In this document: piece by piece, positions 15,202 to 22,843 of the stretch
Layout: the number at the start of each line of letters is the position of its first letter
How positions within the stretch are numbered: the stretch's first letter is position 1
Source of the DNA: an uncultured Peptococcaceae bacterium
Lineage (GTDB): Bacteria; Bacillota; Dehalobacteriia; UBA4068; JAAVYR01
NCBI GenBank assembly: GCA_949739465.1
Contig: CATIYQ010000065.1
Span: 1-35,737 of the forward strand
Direction of reading: 5' to 3'
Length of the DNA: 35,737 nt
Made by a program: the position numbers and the translations under genes
The notes under the pieces: model-generated
What the model was told of the DNA's origin: nothing
Database searches by the model: none
The model's input: the letters and a program-made list of their open reading frames with translations, nothing else

Positions 15202-16239
15202 TTATCGGATATAATGATATTTGCCGTTTTTCGAAGAAGCCGCGCTCAAAACGTCAACATTTTCCAGGATTTTCCCAGTACCCAATACTACAGCATTTAA
15301 AGGCTCGTCCGCCAGATATACGGCAATACCTGTTTCTAAAGATAACAATTTTGGCAGCCCGTCCAAGAGAGAGCCGCCCCCTGCCATCATAATGCCGCGG
15401 TCCATAATATCTGCCGCCAGTTCCGGCGGAGTTTTTTCCAGACATGTTTTTACCGCGTCTACAATTTCTTTCACCGGTTCTACAAGGGCGGTATAAATCT
15501 CTTTGGCGCTAACCAATACGGTTTTCGGAAGACCGGTCAGCAAGTCCCGTCCCCGCACTTCGTAAACTTTATCTTTATTGGATTCCGTTAAAAAAGCAGT
15601 ACCAATGTTAATTTTGATTTCTTCTGCCATGCGTTCGCCAATGGCTAAGTTATAGGCTTTTTTTACATGGTTCATAATGGCGCTGTCCATTTCATCGCCG
15701 GCAATGCGAATAGAGCAGGAGTTGACGATGCCACCTAAAGAAATAACGGCAACGTCGGAGGTTCCCCCGCCGATATCTACAATCATGCTGCCGGTCGGTT
15801 CATAGACAGGAAGTCCCACGCCGATAGCGGCAGCCATTGGTTCTTCCACAATGTAAGCATGTTTTGCGCCGGCATTGAGGGCAGATTCTTTTACCGCCCG
15901 TTCTTCCACAGGAGTTACCCCGGAAGGCACACAAATGACCACGCGAATCTTTTCTAAGATTTTCCGACCCTTTAACGCCCGGTCAATATAATATTTCAGC
16001 ATGGTCTGGGTATATTCAAAATCAGCAATAACCCCTTCTTTAATGGGACGAATGGCTACAATATTCCCCGGCGTTCTGCCAATCATTTGCTTGGCAGCGT
16101 TACCTACCGCCAGCACCTTGCCTGTCCCTTTATTAACCGCAACAACAGAAGGTTCCTGCAAAACAATGCCTTGTCCTTTGGCGTAAACCAAAATATTTGC
16201 AGTGCCTAAATCTATACCAATATCTCTTGTTAAAAACAA
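15202..16239 (-). CDS. mreB: Rod shape-determining actin homologue MreB
   Basis: Actin-like protein whose membrane filaments orient the elongasome. 345 residues with the ATP-binding motifs of the family: IGIDLGTANILVY (phosphate 1), IVDIGGGTSDVAVIS (phosphate 2) and MAGGGSLLDGL (adenosine). Near the N-terminus, LTRDIG lacks the longer amphipathic stretch of E. coli MreB. The start is a TTG at 16237-16239 with AGAAGG eight bases upstream; no ATG fits, and the protein begins at the expected family position. A strong promoter lies 57 bases upstream, so mreB starts a transcript toward mreC, mreD and mrdA. The usual Bacillota radC between maf and mreB is missing. Confidence 0.97.
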   Translation of the reverse strand: MFLTRDIGIDLGTANILVYAKGQGIVLQEPSVVAVNKGTGKVLAVGNAAKQMIGRTPGNIVAIRPIKEGVIADFEYTQTMLKYYIDRALKGRKILEKIRVVICVPSGVTPVEERAVKESALNAGAKHAYIVEEPMAAAIGVGLPVYEPTGSMIVDIGGGTSDVAVISLGGIVNSCSIRIAGDEMDSAIMNHVKKAYNLAIGERMAEEIKINIGTAFLTESNKDKVYEVRGRDLLTGLPKTVLVSAKEIYTALVEPVKEIVDAVKTCLEKTPPELAADIMDRGIMMAGGGSLLDGLPKLLSLETGIAVYLADEPLNAVVLGTGKILENVDVLSAASSKNGKYHYIR

Positions 16240-16295
16240 AATCGTTACCTTCTTTCAAATCAAAACAAACTAATATTTTTCTATTTTACCCAAAT

Positions 16296-16324
16296 ATTAT
16301 ACCGAAATAATTTTTTCACCGCAA
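16296..16324 (-). promoter_or_regulatory. Sigma-A promoter of the mreB operon
   Basis: TTGCGG (16319-16324) and TATAAT (16296-16301) on the minus strand with a 17-base spacer, in the 109-base gap between maf and mreB. Confidence 0.8.
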
Positions 16325-16348
16325 TAGAAAAGCCCCAGGAAATCTTAT

Positions 16349-16948
16349 TTATTTCTTAATTTTTTCCGGAAGATAATCCCAGAGATTGATTTGCCAGGTT
16401 GCCAACATTTTTTTCAGCTTCGCCAGAGGCAGCCCCATCACCGTATAATAATCTCCGTCAATCTTCTCTACCAATAGAGCGCCTATTTCCTGGATGCCAT
16501 AAGCCCCCGCTTTATCCATAGGTTCGCCTGTTCTGATGTAGCGTGCCAAATCCCTTTCTTCTACCGGGTCAAAAACCACTTCCGTCTCGTCCACATCTAC
16601 CAGGCTTTCGCCTGTATCGCTGTTAATCAGGGCAATGCCGCTATACACACGATGACTGGTTCCGGCAAGCTCTGTCAGCATAGCAAGAGCAGCCTCTTCA
16701 TCTTTGGGCTTGCCTAGGATTTTTCCATTGATGGCAACCACCGTATCAGAGGCGATAATGATTTTATGCGTTACCGATGATGCCACCGCTTGTCCTTTGG
16801 CAAGGGCGTTGATTTTTACCACTTCCTCCGGCACACCGTCCTGGATTTCTTCTGCCGCCGATACCACCACTTCCGGCTGGATACCAATTTGTTTTAGGAT
16901 AGCCAGTCTCCTCGGTGAAGAAGACGCCAATACAAAGTTTTTTCTCAT
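16349..16948 (-). CDS. maf: Maf family nucleoside triphosphate pyrophosphatase
   Basis: House-cleaning pyrophosphatase acting on dTTP/UTP or modified nucleotides. 199 residues, the usual length. The signature ASSSPRR at 7-13 binds the triphosphate, IIASDTVV (about 64-71) holds the catalytic aspartate, and KPKDEEAALAML and MDKAGAYGIQ are conserved in the YhdE (dTTP/UTP) branch; KAGAYGIQ favours that branch over YceF. AGGAAG lies five bases before the ATG. It follows folC by 63 bases in the same direction and is followed by the mreB promoter. Confidence 0.95.
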   Translation of the reverse strand: MRKNFVLASSSPRRLAILKQIGIQPEVVVSAAEEIQDGVPEEVVKINALAKGQAVASSVTHKIIIASDTVVAINGKILGKPKDEEAALAMLTELAGTSHRVYSGIALINSDTGESLVDVDETEVVFDPVEERDLARYIRTGEPMDKAGAYGIQEIGALLVEKIDGDYYTVMGLPLAKLKKMLATWQINLWDYLPEKIKK

Positions 16949-17011
16949 CGTTTCTTCCTGTTTTATTTTATTTTAGCTTATCTACCTTATACTTTACTGA
17001 ATGTTCTGATT

Positions 17012-18322
17012 TTATTTTAAGATGACGTCGTCCGGTAAGAAATAAGCCCTCGCCTCTGCCGCCATATACAACGACCCTGCGACAAGTAGGATTTCGTCAG
17101 AATTCATTCCTGCCAGCGCTTTTTCACAGGCAAGGGCAATATCCTCCTCCAGGATATAGGGCACGCCGTAGGTCTTGCAAATCTCACCCAAATATTGCCA
17201 ATTTCCCGCCCGCGCCACAGGAGGCTTGGTTATCACTGCATGCTCGCAAAAAGGCAATATTAGCCCAAGAGCAGCTTCCCGCTCTTTATCGGCAAGCATT
17301 CCTAAAACAGCATGGACTTTTTCAATCCCCAAATCTTTTAACGCCCCAGCTAACGCCTTCATACCGTGAGAATTATGAGCGCCGTCAATGATTACCATAG
17401 GACTGTTTTTTTCTGCAGAGGGTTTCCGTACGATTTCCAAACGACAAAGCCATTTCGTAGCGGCAAGACCTTTACGGATAGCTGACTCTTCCAGCCCCAG
17501 GAGATTTGCCACTGCTATGGCGAGAGAAGCGTTTTTCAATTGGTGTTTACCGATTAAAGAAATGGCAACATCATCATAAGAAACGGCTTTCATCTGCCAG
17601 TCAAACTGTTGACCGCGGAGATTCGACTGCTTTTCCCTAAAAAAGAAGTCCTCATCCAGATGATACACCTCAGACTGCATTTCTTTCGCCTTTGCCTGAC
17701 AAATATCCAACGCAACAGAGGTTAAATCCCCCAACACGACGCGGCTGTTTTTCTTGATAATCCCCGCCTTTTCCCGTGCGATTTCCGCAATGCTATTGCC
17801 CAGATAATCCATATGGTCCATGGCAACGTTGGTAATAACGGCAATTTCACTGTCAATGACATTGGTAGAGTCGTGAAGTCCCCCTAAGCCCACTTCCATA
17901 ACGGCAAAGTCCACCTGTTCCCGAGCAAAATAAGTAAGGGCAAGAGCAGTACACACTTCAAATTCTGTAGGAGAAGGGAAACCCTCCGCCACCATTTGGT
18001 CTAAGATAGGCGCGATTTCTGTAAGGAGAGCGGCAACCCGCGCCTTGGAGATTGGCGCACCGTTTATCTGCATTCGCTCCTGATAGGAACGAATATGAGG
18101 CGAGGAAAAAAGCGCCGTTTTATAACCTGCCGCCGCTAATATATTAGCGGTAAAAACAGAGGTCGAACCTTTGCCGTTGGTACCGGTAATGTGGATAAAG
18201 CGCATTCCTTGTTTCTGAGGATTGCCTAAACGGCGCAATAATTCCTCAATCCGCTCCAAACCGGGATTGATACCGAATTTGGTTAAATTTGCCACATAGG
18301 CAAGAGCCTCTTCATAATTCAT
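17012..18322 (-). CDS. folC: Bifunctional folylpolyglutamate synthase / dihydrofolate synthase
   Basis: ATP-dependent Mur-ligase-fold enzyme adding glutamate to dihydropteroate or folates. 436 residues: N-terminal folate/ATP domain with P-loop TGTNGKGST at 46-54, the SSPHIRSYQERMQING folate loop, the FAVMEVGLGGLHDSTNVI motif, and the C-terminal ligase domain (IIDGAHNSHGMKAL). Begins 35 bases after the valS stop; valS-folC is a common Bacillota pair. Whether it also has dihydrofolate synthase activity cannot be read from the sequence alone. Confidence 0.95.
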   Translation of the reverse strand: MNYEEALAYVANLTKFGINPGLERIEELLRRLGNPQKQGMRFIHITGTNGKGSTSVFTANILAAAGYKTALFSSPHIRSYQERMQINGAPISKARVAALLTEIAPILDQMVAEGFPSPTEFEVCTALALTYFAREQVDFAVMEVGLGGLHDSTNVIDSEIAVITNVAMDHMDYLGNSIAEIAREKAGIIKKNSRVVLGDLTSVALDICQAKAKEMQSEVYHLDEDFFFREKQSNLRGQQFDWQMKAVSYDDVAISLIGKHQLKNASLAIAVANLLGLEESAIRKGLAATKWLCRLEIVRKPSAEKNSPMVIIDGAHNSHGMKALAGALKDLGIEKVHAVLGMLADKEREAALGLILPFCEHAVITKPPVARAGNWQYLGEICKTYGVPYILEEDIALACEKALAGMNSDEILLVAGSLYMAAEARAYFLPDDVILK

Positions 18323-18357
18323 AATGTTCTACGTTTCCCTTCTGTGCTTAGCCAATC

Positions 18358-21006
18358 TTAGCAAAACATGGCAAGCCGTTCCGCTAAGGCTTCTTTTTTC
18401 TCTGTCAGTTCCGCCGCTTTTTCTTTTTCCTTTTCGATAACGTCGGCAGGGGCTTTCGCCAGGAATCCTTCATTGCCCAGCTTGCCGTTAATCCGCGCCA
18501 AATCTTTGTCGATAGCGGCAATTTCTTTGTTCAAGCGAGCAATTTCTTTTTCAAAGTCAATGAGTCCTTTTAATGGCAAGAAAATATCTACGCCTTTTAC
18601 ATGGGCGCTGCCTGCTTGTTCGGGTGCTGCGTCTTGTTTTTCCGTAATAACAACCTTTTCTGCGCTGGCAAGAGAGAGCAGATATGCTTCCCCTTGACGG
18701 AGAATTTCCTGTTGCTCTTGATCCGCCCAGAGAATCAATTCAGATTTTTTACCCAGGGGCACGTTCATTTCCCCGCGGATATTCCGCACTGCGCGAATGA
18801 CTTCCATGAGGAGAGACATTTGCCGAGCTTCCTCTTCATATACGGCAACATCTCCGGCTTCGGGCCATTTAGAGAGCATAATGGTATCGCCTTCGGTAGG
18901 CAGATTTTGCCACAGTTCTTCCGTAATAAAGGGCATGAAAGGGTGCAAAAGCTGCAACGTCTTTTCCAATACAGTAGAAAGAACAAATTGAGCAGTATAT
19001 TTTTCTTGAGCCGTTCCCTTATAAAGTCTGGCTTTTGCCATTTCGATGTACCAGTCGCAGAATTCATCCCACATGAAGTCATAGAGGGTTCGCGCCGCTT
19101 CCCCTAATTCATATTTATCCAAGAAACGAGTGGTATCTGTAATGGTCTGAGAAAGCCGAGTTAGAATCCATTTGTCAGCCAGCGTATATTCAGGCGTGTA
19201 AGCGTCTCTCTCATAATCTGTCAAATTCATTAAAACGAAACGGCTTGCATTCCAGATTTTATTGGCAAAGTTCCGTGCCGCTTCCAGCCGTTCCCGTTGG
19301 AACCGTAAATCGTTCCCTGGGGTGTTGCCGGTGATAAGCATAAACCGTAAAGTATCCGCCCCTACCTCCTCGATAACTTCCAAGGGGTCGATGCCGTTGC
19401 CCAGAGATTTGGACATTTTCCGTCCTTGAGCGTCTAATACTAAACCGTGAATCAGAACATGCTTAAAGGGTTCTTTTTCCATGAATTCCATACCCATGAA
19501 AATCATTCTGGCAACCCAGAAGAAGATGATATCCCGTCCCGTTACCAAGACAGAAGTAGGATACATCTTTTTCAGGTCTGCTGTTTCCTCCGGCCAACCC
19601 ATGGTGGAAAAGGGCCATAACCCGGAGGAGAACCAAGTATCTAATACATCAGGGTCTTGTTCTAAGTTTGCAGAGCCGCATTTCGGGCAAGTGTGAGGCG
19701 CGTCTTTCTGACAAATCACTTCGCCGCAATCCTGGCAATACCACACAGGGATACGGTGTCCCCACCACAATTGACGGGAAATGCACCAATCTCGAATGCC
19801 ATCTAACCAGCCTAAATAAATTTTTGTAAAGCGGTCCGGCACAAAGGCAATATCCTTGTTATCAATGGCCTTAGTAGCTTTTGCCACAGAAGGCGTCATT
19901 TTGATAAACCATTGAGGAGAAACCAACGGCTCGATAACGCTGCCGCAACGGTAGCATTCCCCTACCGCGTGTTCAATGTCCTCGATTTTTTCCAATAACC
20001 CCAGTTGTTTAAATTCTTCGATGACCTTTTTGCGGCACTCGTCTCTGTCCAAACCTGCAAATTTTCCGGCGGCTTCCGTCATTTTAGCGTCTTTGCCGAT
20101 GACCACGATTTGTTCTAAATGGTGGGCAAGTCCCATGTTAAAGTCATTGGGGTCGTGAGACGGCGTGATTTTCACCGCCCCTGTCCCATAAGACATATCT
20201 ACATATTCGTCAGCGATGATAGGGATTTCCCGATTGACGATTGGCAGCATAATGGTTTTCCCCACCATATCTTTGTACCGTTCATCATCAGGGTGAACGG
20301 CTACTGCCGTATCGCCCAGCATAGTTTCAGGACGAGTGGTAGCGACGATGACATAGCCGCTGCCGTCGGTAAGAGGATATTTCAAATGCCATAAATGACC
20401 TGCATGGTTTTTATGTTCTACTTCAATATCAGAAATGGTGGTCTGACATTTGGGACACCAGTTAATCATATAACTGCCCCGATAGATTAAGCCTTTTTCA
20501 TATAATTTGACAAAGACTTCCTGTACTGCTTTGGAGCAGCCTTCATCTAACGTAAACCGTTCCTTGTCCCAATCACAGGAAGAACCCAGCTTCCGCAGCT
20601 GTTTGGTGATTCTGCCATGGTATTCATCTTTCCATTCCCAGACTTTTTCGATGAATTTTTCCCGTCCCAAGTCGTATTTGGTCACGCCGTCTTTAGCAAG
20701 GTGGGCTTCAACCTTGGCTTGGGTAGCGATGCCTGCATGGTCCGTGCCGGGAATCCAGAGCGTATGATACCCCTGCATTCGTTTCCAACGGGTAAGAATG
20801 TCCTGCATAGTGTTATCCAGAGCATGTCCCATATGGAGCTGCCCCGTTACATTAGGCGGCGGCATCACGATAGAGAAAGGCTTGCCTTCTTTATTATGTT
20901 CCGAGCTGAAACATTTGTGGCTTTCCCAATAATCATACCATTTTTCTTCTACTTCTTTGGGGTTATATACCGTATTTAACGCTACGGTGTTTTTGGCTTC
21001 TGTCAT
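18358..21006 (-). CDS. valS: Valyl-tRNA synthetase
   Basis: Class Ia synthetase charging tRNA-Val. From the ATG at 21004-21006 it has 882 residues; an AGGAGG site eight bases upstream fixes this start, and the longer frame runs into the leader. Motifs: PPPNVTGQLHMGHAL, with the HIGH-type HMGH at residues 58-61; the CP1 editing domain (VATTRPETMLGDTAVAVHP); a zinc-ribbon-like CQDCGEVIC...CPKCGS; KMSKSLGNG; the anticodon-binding domain; and a C-terminal coiled coil (about 810-875) typical of ValRS. Expression is controlled by the T-box leader at 21041-21312. folC and maf follow in the same direction. Confidence 0.98.
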   Translation of the reverse strand: MTEAKNTVALNTVYNPKEVEEKWYDYWESHKCFSSEHNKEGKPFSIVMPPPNVTGQLHMGHALDNTMQDILTRWKRMQGYHTLWIPGTDHAGIATQAKVEAHLAKDGVTKYDLGREKFIEKVWEWKDEYHGRITKQLRKLGSSCDWDKERFTLDEGCSKAVQEVFVKLYEKGLIYRGSYMINWCPKCQTTISDIEVEHKNHAGHLWHLKYPLTDGSGYVIVATTRPETMLGDTAVAVHPDDERYKDMVGKTIMLPIVNREIPIIADEYVDMSYGTGAVKITPSHDPNDFNMGLAHHLEQIVVIGKDAKMTEAAGKFAGLDRDECRKKVIEEFKQLGLLEKIEDIEHAVGECYRCGSVIEPLVSPQWFIKMTPSVAKATKAIDNKDIAFVPDRFTKIYLGWLDGIRDWCISRQLWWGHRIPVWYCQDCGEVICQKDAPHTCPKCGSANLEQDPDVLDTWFSSGLWPFSTMGWPEETADLKKMYPTSVLVTGRDIIFFWVARMIFMGMEFMEKEPFKHVLIHGLVLDAQGRKMSKSLGNGIDPLEVIEEVGADTLRFMLITGNTPGNDLRFQRERLEAARNFANKIWNASRFVLMNLTDYERDAYTPEYTLADKWILTRLSQTITDTTRFLDKYELGEAARTLYDFMWDEFCDWYIEMAKARLYKGTAQEKYTAQFVLSTVLEKTLQLLHPFMPFITEELWQNLPTEGDTIMLSKWPEAGDVAVYEEEARQMSLLMEVIRAVRNIRGEMNVPLGKKSELILWADQEQQEILRQGEAYLLSLASAEKVVITEKQDAAPEQAGSAHVKGVDIFLPLKGLIDFEKEIARLNKEIAAIDKDLARINGKLGNEGFLAKAPADVIEKEKEKAAELTEKKEALAERLAMFC

Positions 21007-21040
21007 GATGACTCCTCCTGTTCTTCCATAAAACGTCATA

Positions 21041-21312
21041 AAATAAAAGGAGCTTTTCTCGCCAAAGGACGAAAAAGCTCCGTGGTACCACCTTCATTCC
21101 TAGCGGCATTTTTTATGCCGCCAGGCGCTCTCTGCTATAACGGGCAAACCCGAAACGCCCTACCCAATGCAGAAAACCTGCATCTTCAAGCGTTTGTCTC
21201 CGAGGCTACCTTCTTGCCGCCGTCTTAGTAAGCCTTTCAGCCCTAGGGCTTACCTCTCTGGAAGTCCGGTAGAGCAATACTCCTCCTCGTCATAGACCGT
21301 TCTGTTTATATT
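21041..21312 (-). promoter_or_regulatory. T-box riboswitch leader of valS (specifier GUA, Val)
   Basis: Senses uncharged tRNA-Val and prevents termination before valS. Minus-strand features: GGAGTA near the 5' end (about 21275-21285), a long Stem I, GAAG followed by GTA and a purine at 21207-21209 that fits the valine specifier, and the conserved antiterminator bulge TGGTACCACG at 21081-21090. The competing terminator pairs GGAGC...(21067-21081) with (21049-21063) and is followed by TTTTATTTT. A plus-strand view shows these as complements. Placing the specifier rests on position and on valS being downstream. Confidence 0.95.
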
Positions 21313-21318
21313 TTCTTT

Positions 21319-21347
21319 ATCATAAACAAAAAAAATCTTTCTGTCAA
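21319..21347 (-). promoter_or_regulatory. Sigma-A promoter of the valS leader
   Basis: TTGACA (21342-21347) and TATGAT (21319-21324) with a 17-base spacer on the minus strand. The -35 box overlaps the stop codon of the upstream membrane-protein gene. Confidence 0.85.
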
Positions 21348-21664
21348 TGAGAGATTTTTTCTTCTTTTTTCTCCAAGAGTTTCACGCCCATCATCGCCAT
21401 AGAGCCGAAGATAACCATAATAAAGCAAGCCGCCCCCATAAATATCCAAGGACTGCGTCCCGAAAAGCCAAAACTTGCCAAAGCGATAAAAAGTGTAAAT
21501 ATACCCATGCAAGAAAGGTGTAACTTCCACCAACGGGTCAGGTCCCCTACGCTAATCACTTCTTTTTGTCTGGCTACAAGGATTGCCGCTACACGCTCTT
21601 GCCGTAACAATATTGCCATGAGGATAAAAACGCCGCCCAAAAGAGCCAACCCAATTCCTGCCAC
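21344..21664 (-). CDS. Small three-helix membrane protein, unknown function
   Basis: 106 residues with three hydrophobic helices (about 3-20, 50-67 and 72-93), a charged cytoplasmic or external loop (RQERVAAILVARQKEV) and a Lys/Glu tail. I do not recognise a family; the layout is reminiscent of the DUF3784-type small membrane proteins but this is only a resemblance. GTG start (21662-21664) with GAGAGG nine bases upstream. An extended -10 element (TGGTATGAT, minus strand, 21714-21722) may serve as its promoter, so it may not depend on the upstream gene. No valine or folate link is visible. Confidence 0.65.
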   Translation of the reverse strand: MAGIGLALLGGVFILMAILLRQERVAAILVARQKEVISVGDLTRWWKLHLSCMGIFTLFIALASFGFSGRSPWIFMGAACFIMVIFGSMAMMGVKLLEKKEEKISH

Positions 21665-21752
21665 TTACAAACGCCTCTCCCATCTCGCTTATCATATATT
21701 TTTATCATACCACAAATCTTCGGAAAGAGATACGCTTATTTTCAAAAAGCAG

Positions 21753-22148
21753 CTATTCTGTCGGCGGACGGTTGGCAGCGACTACCCCTGCCAGGCTTTT
21801 TCCCAGCATACTTCCCAAAAAGCCCACAGCCGTCAATAGAACCATAGGCACAATCACCGTATAGACGTTTAATAACATAGGCAAAAACCAAATGAGAAAC
21901 AAGAGCCAAAGTCCCCAAAGAATAACGTTAAACGCTCCGCTGTAAAAAAGAGCTTTGCCCTCTGTAAAAAAACCAATATACATATGAATGAGGAAGCACA
22001 CCAAGGGCAACAATATCTGCCACCAAAGAGAGATGTTTAATACCGTTCCCAAGGGAAGAAAATATAACACGCCAAAGGCTATAAGAAAAAAAACGCAAAC
22101 AAATAGGAAAAGGAATACAATGCCGTTACGAACAATGCCCCACTCCAT
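21753..22148 (-). CDS. Four-helix membrane protein, unknown function
   Basis: 131 residues with four strongly hydrophobic helices (about 8-33, 41-62, 66-90 and 92-115) and a short charged C-terminus (AANRPPTE). No recognised domain. A clear AGGAGG lies nine bases before the ATG, and a possible promoter (TTGCAT-18-TATAGA) lies upstream, so it is probably expressed. It is divergent from the small plus-strand gene at 22302 and lies in the same direction as the 106-residue membrane protein, 88 bases apart. Confidence 0.65.
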   Translation of the reverse strand: MEWGIVRNGIVFLFLFVCVFFLIAFGVLYFLPLGTVLNISLWWQILLPLVCFLIHMYIGFFTEGKALFYSGAFNVILWGLWLLFLIWFLPMLLNVYTVIVPMVLLTAVGFLGSMLGKSLAGVVAANRPPTE

Positions 22149-22301
22149 AGCTTACCGCCTCCTATCACTCCATGAAACCTGTCTTCTTCATCTATATGTG
22201 CAAAATATGATTTCATGCAAAAGATTTTGCGCCAGGGGTAGACAAATATGCTAAAATAGAAGAAGCAAAAGAAACAGCAAAACAGAAAGGAAGTCTTTGT
22301 G

Positions 22302-22553
22302 ATGAAAAAATCTGAAGTCATTGAACTGGTAGCAAAATGTTCCCAGGAACAATATGAAAAACAACGGGAATTTATCACTCAGTGTCTGGAAAATAAAGTC
22401 AGCGAACTGACCGAGCATACCCGCACTTACGACCCAGTGGATATTATTCCCTTTGTTTTTGGCACCGGCATCAATCTCGCCTGCCAAATCAGCGCTTTTA
22501 ACACCATGGATATTTTAGAAAAGTTGGGCTTAATTTCTTTTGACGCCGAATAA
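22302..22553 (+). CDS. Small soluble protein of unknown function (83 aa)
   Basis: Plus-strand gene among minus-strand neighbours. 83 residues, mostly helical and charged in the first half (SQEQYEKQREFITQCLENKV), more hydrophobic in the second (IIPFVFGTGINLACQISAF), without a signal peptide. I recognise no family. Real because it has an AAAGG site about 11 bases before the ATG and a strong bidirectional terminator 26 bases after the stop. A GTG three bases earlier is an alternative start. A promoter is not clear: TAAAAT near 22252 with a poor -35. It faces the feo genes head to head. Confidence 0.6.
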   Translation: MKKSEVIELVAKCSQEQYEKQREFITQCLENKVSELTEHTRTYDPVDIIPFVFGTGINLACQISAFNTMDILEKLGLISFDAE

Positions 22554-22578
22554 TCTGATTCCTGCTTACAGACAATAC

Positions 22579-22620
22579 GCAAAAAGGCTTTGACAGCATA
22601 CGCTGCCAAAGCCTTTTTGC
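22579..22620. terminator. Bidirectional terminator between the 83-aa gene and the feo genes
   Basis: 14-bp stem (22579-22592 with 22607-22620) rich in A on one side and T on the other, with an inner CAGC/GCTG pair. It serves the plus-strand gene ending at 22553 and the minus-strand feo transcript ending at 22673. Confidence 0.85.
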
Positions 22621-22672
22621 TAATAACATTATAACCAAATAACAATGGAATGAAATAATCCGAAACGATTGT

Positions 22673-22822
22673 TTATGATTTGCTGCTGTGGCATTTGTCC
22701 GCCAGGGCGCAACCCTCGCAGCCGCAACCGCAGCCGCCGCCTCTTTTATGATTTTTATATGTTACGTATGCAGCAAAGAGAAAGATGCCGCAAACAACCG
22801 TTCCCAAAAGCCAATTTGCCAT
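22673..22822 (-). CDS. FeoB-associated Cys-rich membrane protein (49 aa)
   Basis: Small protein that follows feoB in many anaerobes; its role in ferrous iron uptake is unproven, perhaps metal hand-over or stabilising FeoB. Minus-strand translation gives one N-terminal membrane helix (NWLLGTVVCGIFLFAAYVTY), a basic patch (KNHKR), then a glycine/cysteine-rich tail CGCGCEGCALADKCHSS with five closely spaced cysteines, a possible metal or Fe-S site. GGAGG lies eight bases before the ATG at 22820-22822. The gene starts 21 bases after the feoB stop, so it is in the same transcript. It is too short for usual ORF size cut-offs. Confidence 0.85.
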   Translation of the reverse strand: MANWLLGTVVCGIFLFAAYVTYKNHKRGGGCGCGCEGCALADKCHSSKS

Positions 22823-22843
22823 AGGAAAAACCTCCTTTTTCGC

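Noticed and set aside
21007..21039. Longer valS start
   Set aside because: It would begin in the T-box terminator region and AGGAGG clearly serves the ATG at 21004-21006.
22251..22645. Minus-strand frames opposite the 83-residue gene
   Set aside because: They have no ribosome site, and they cross the terminator or the plus-strand coding frame, which has better signals.
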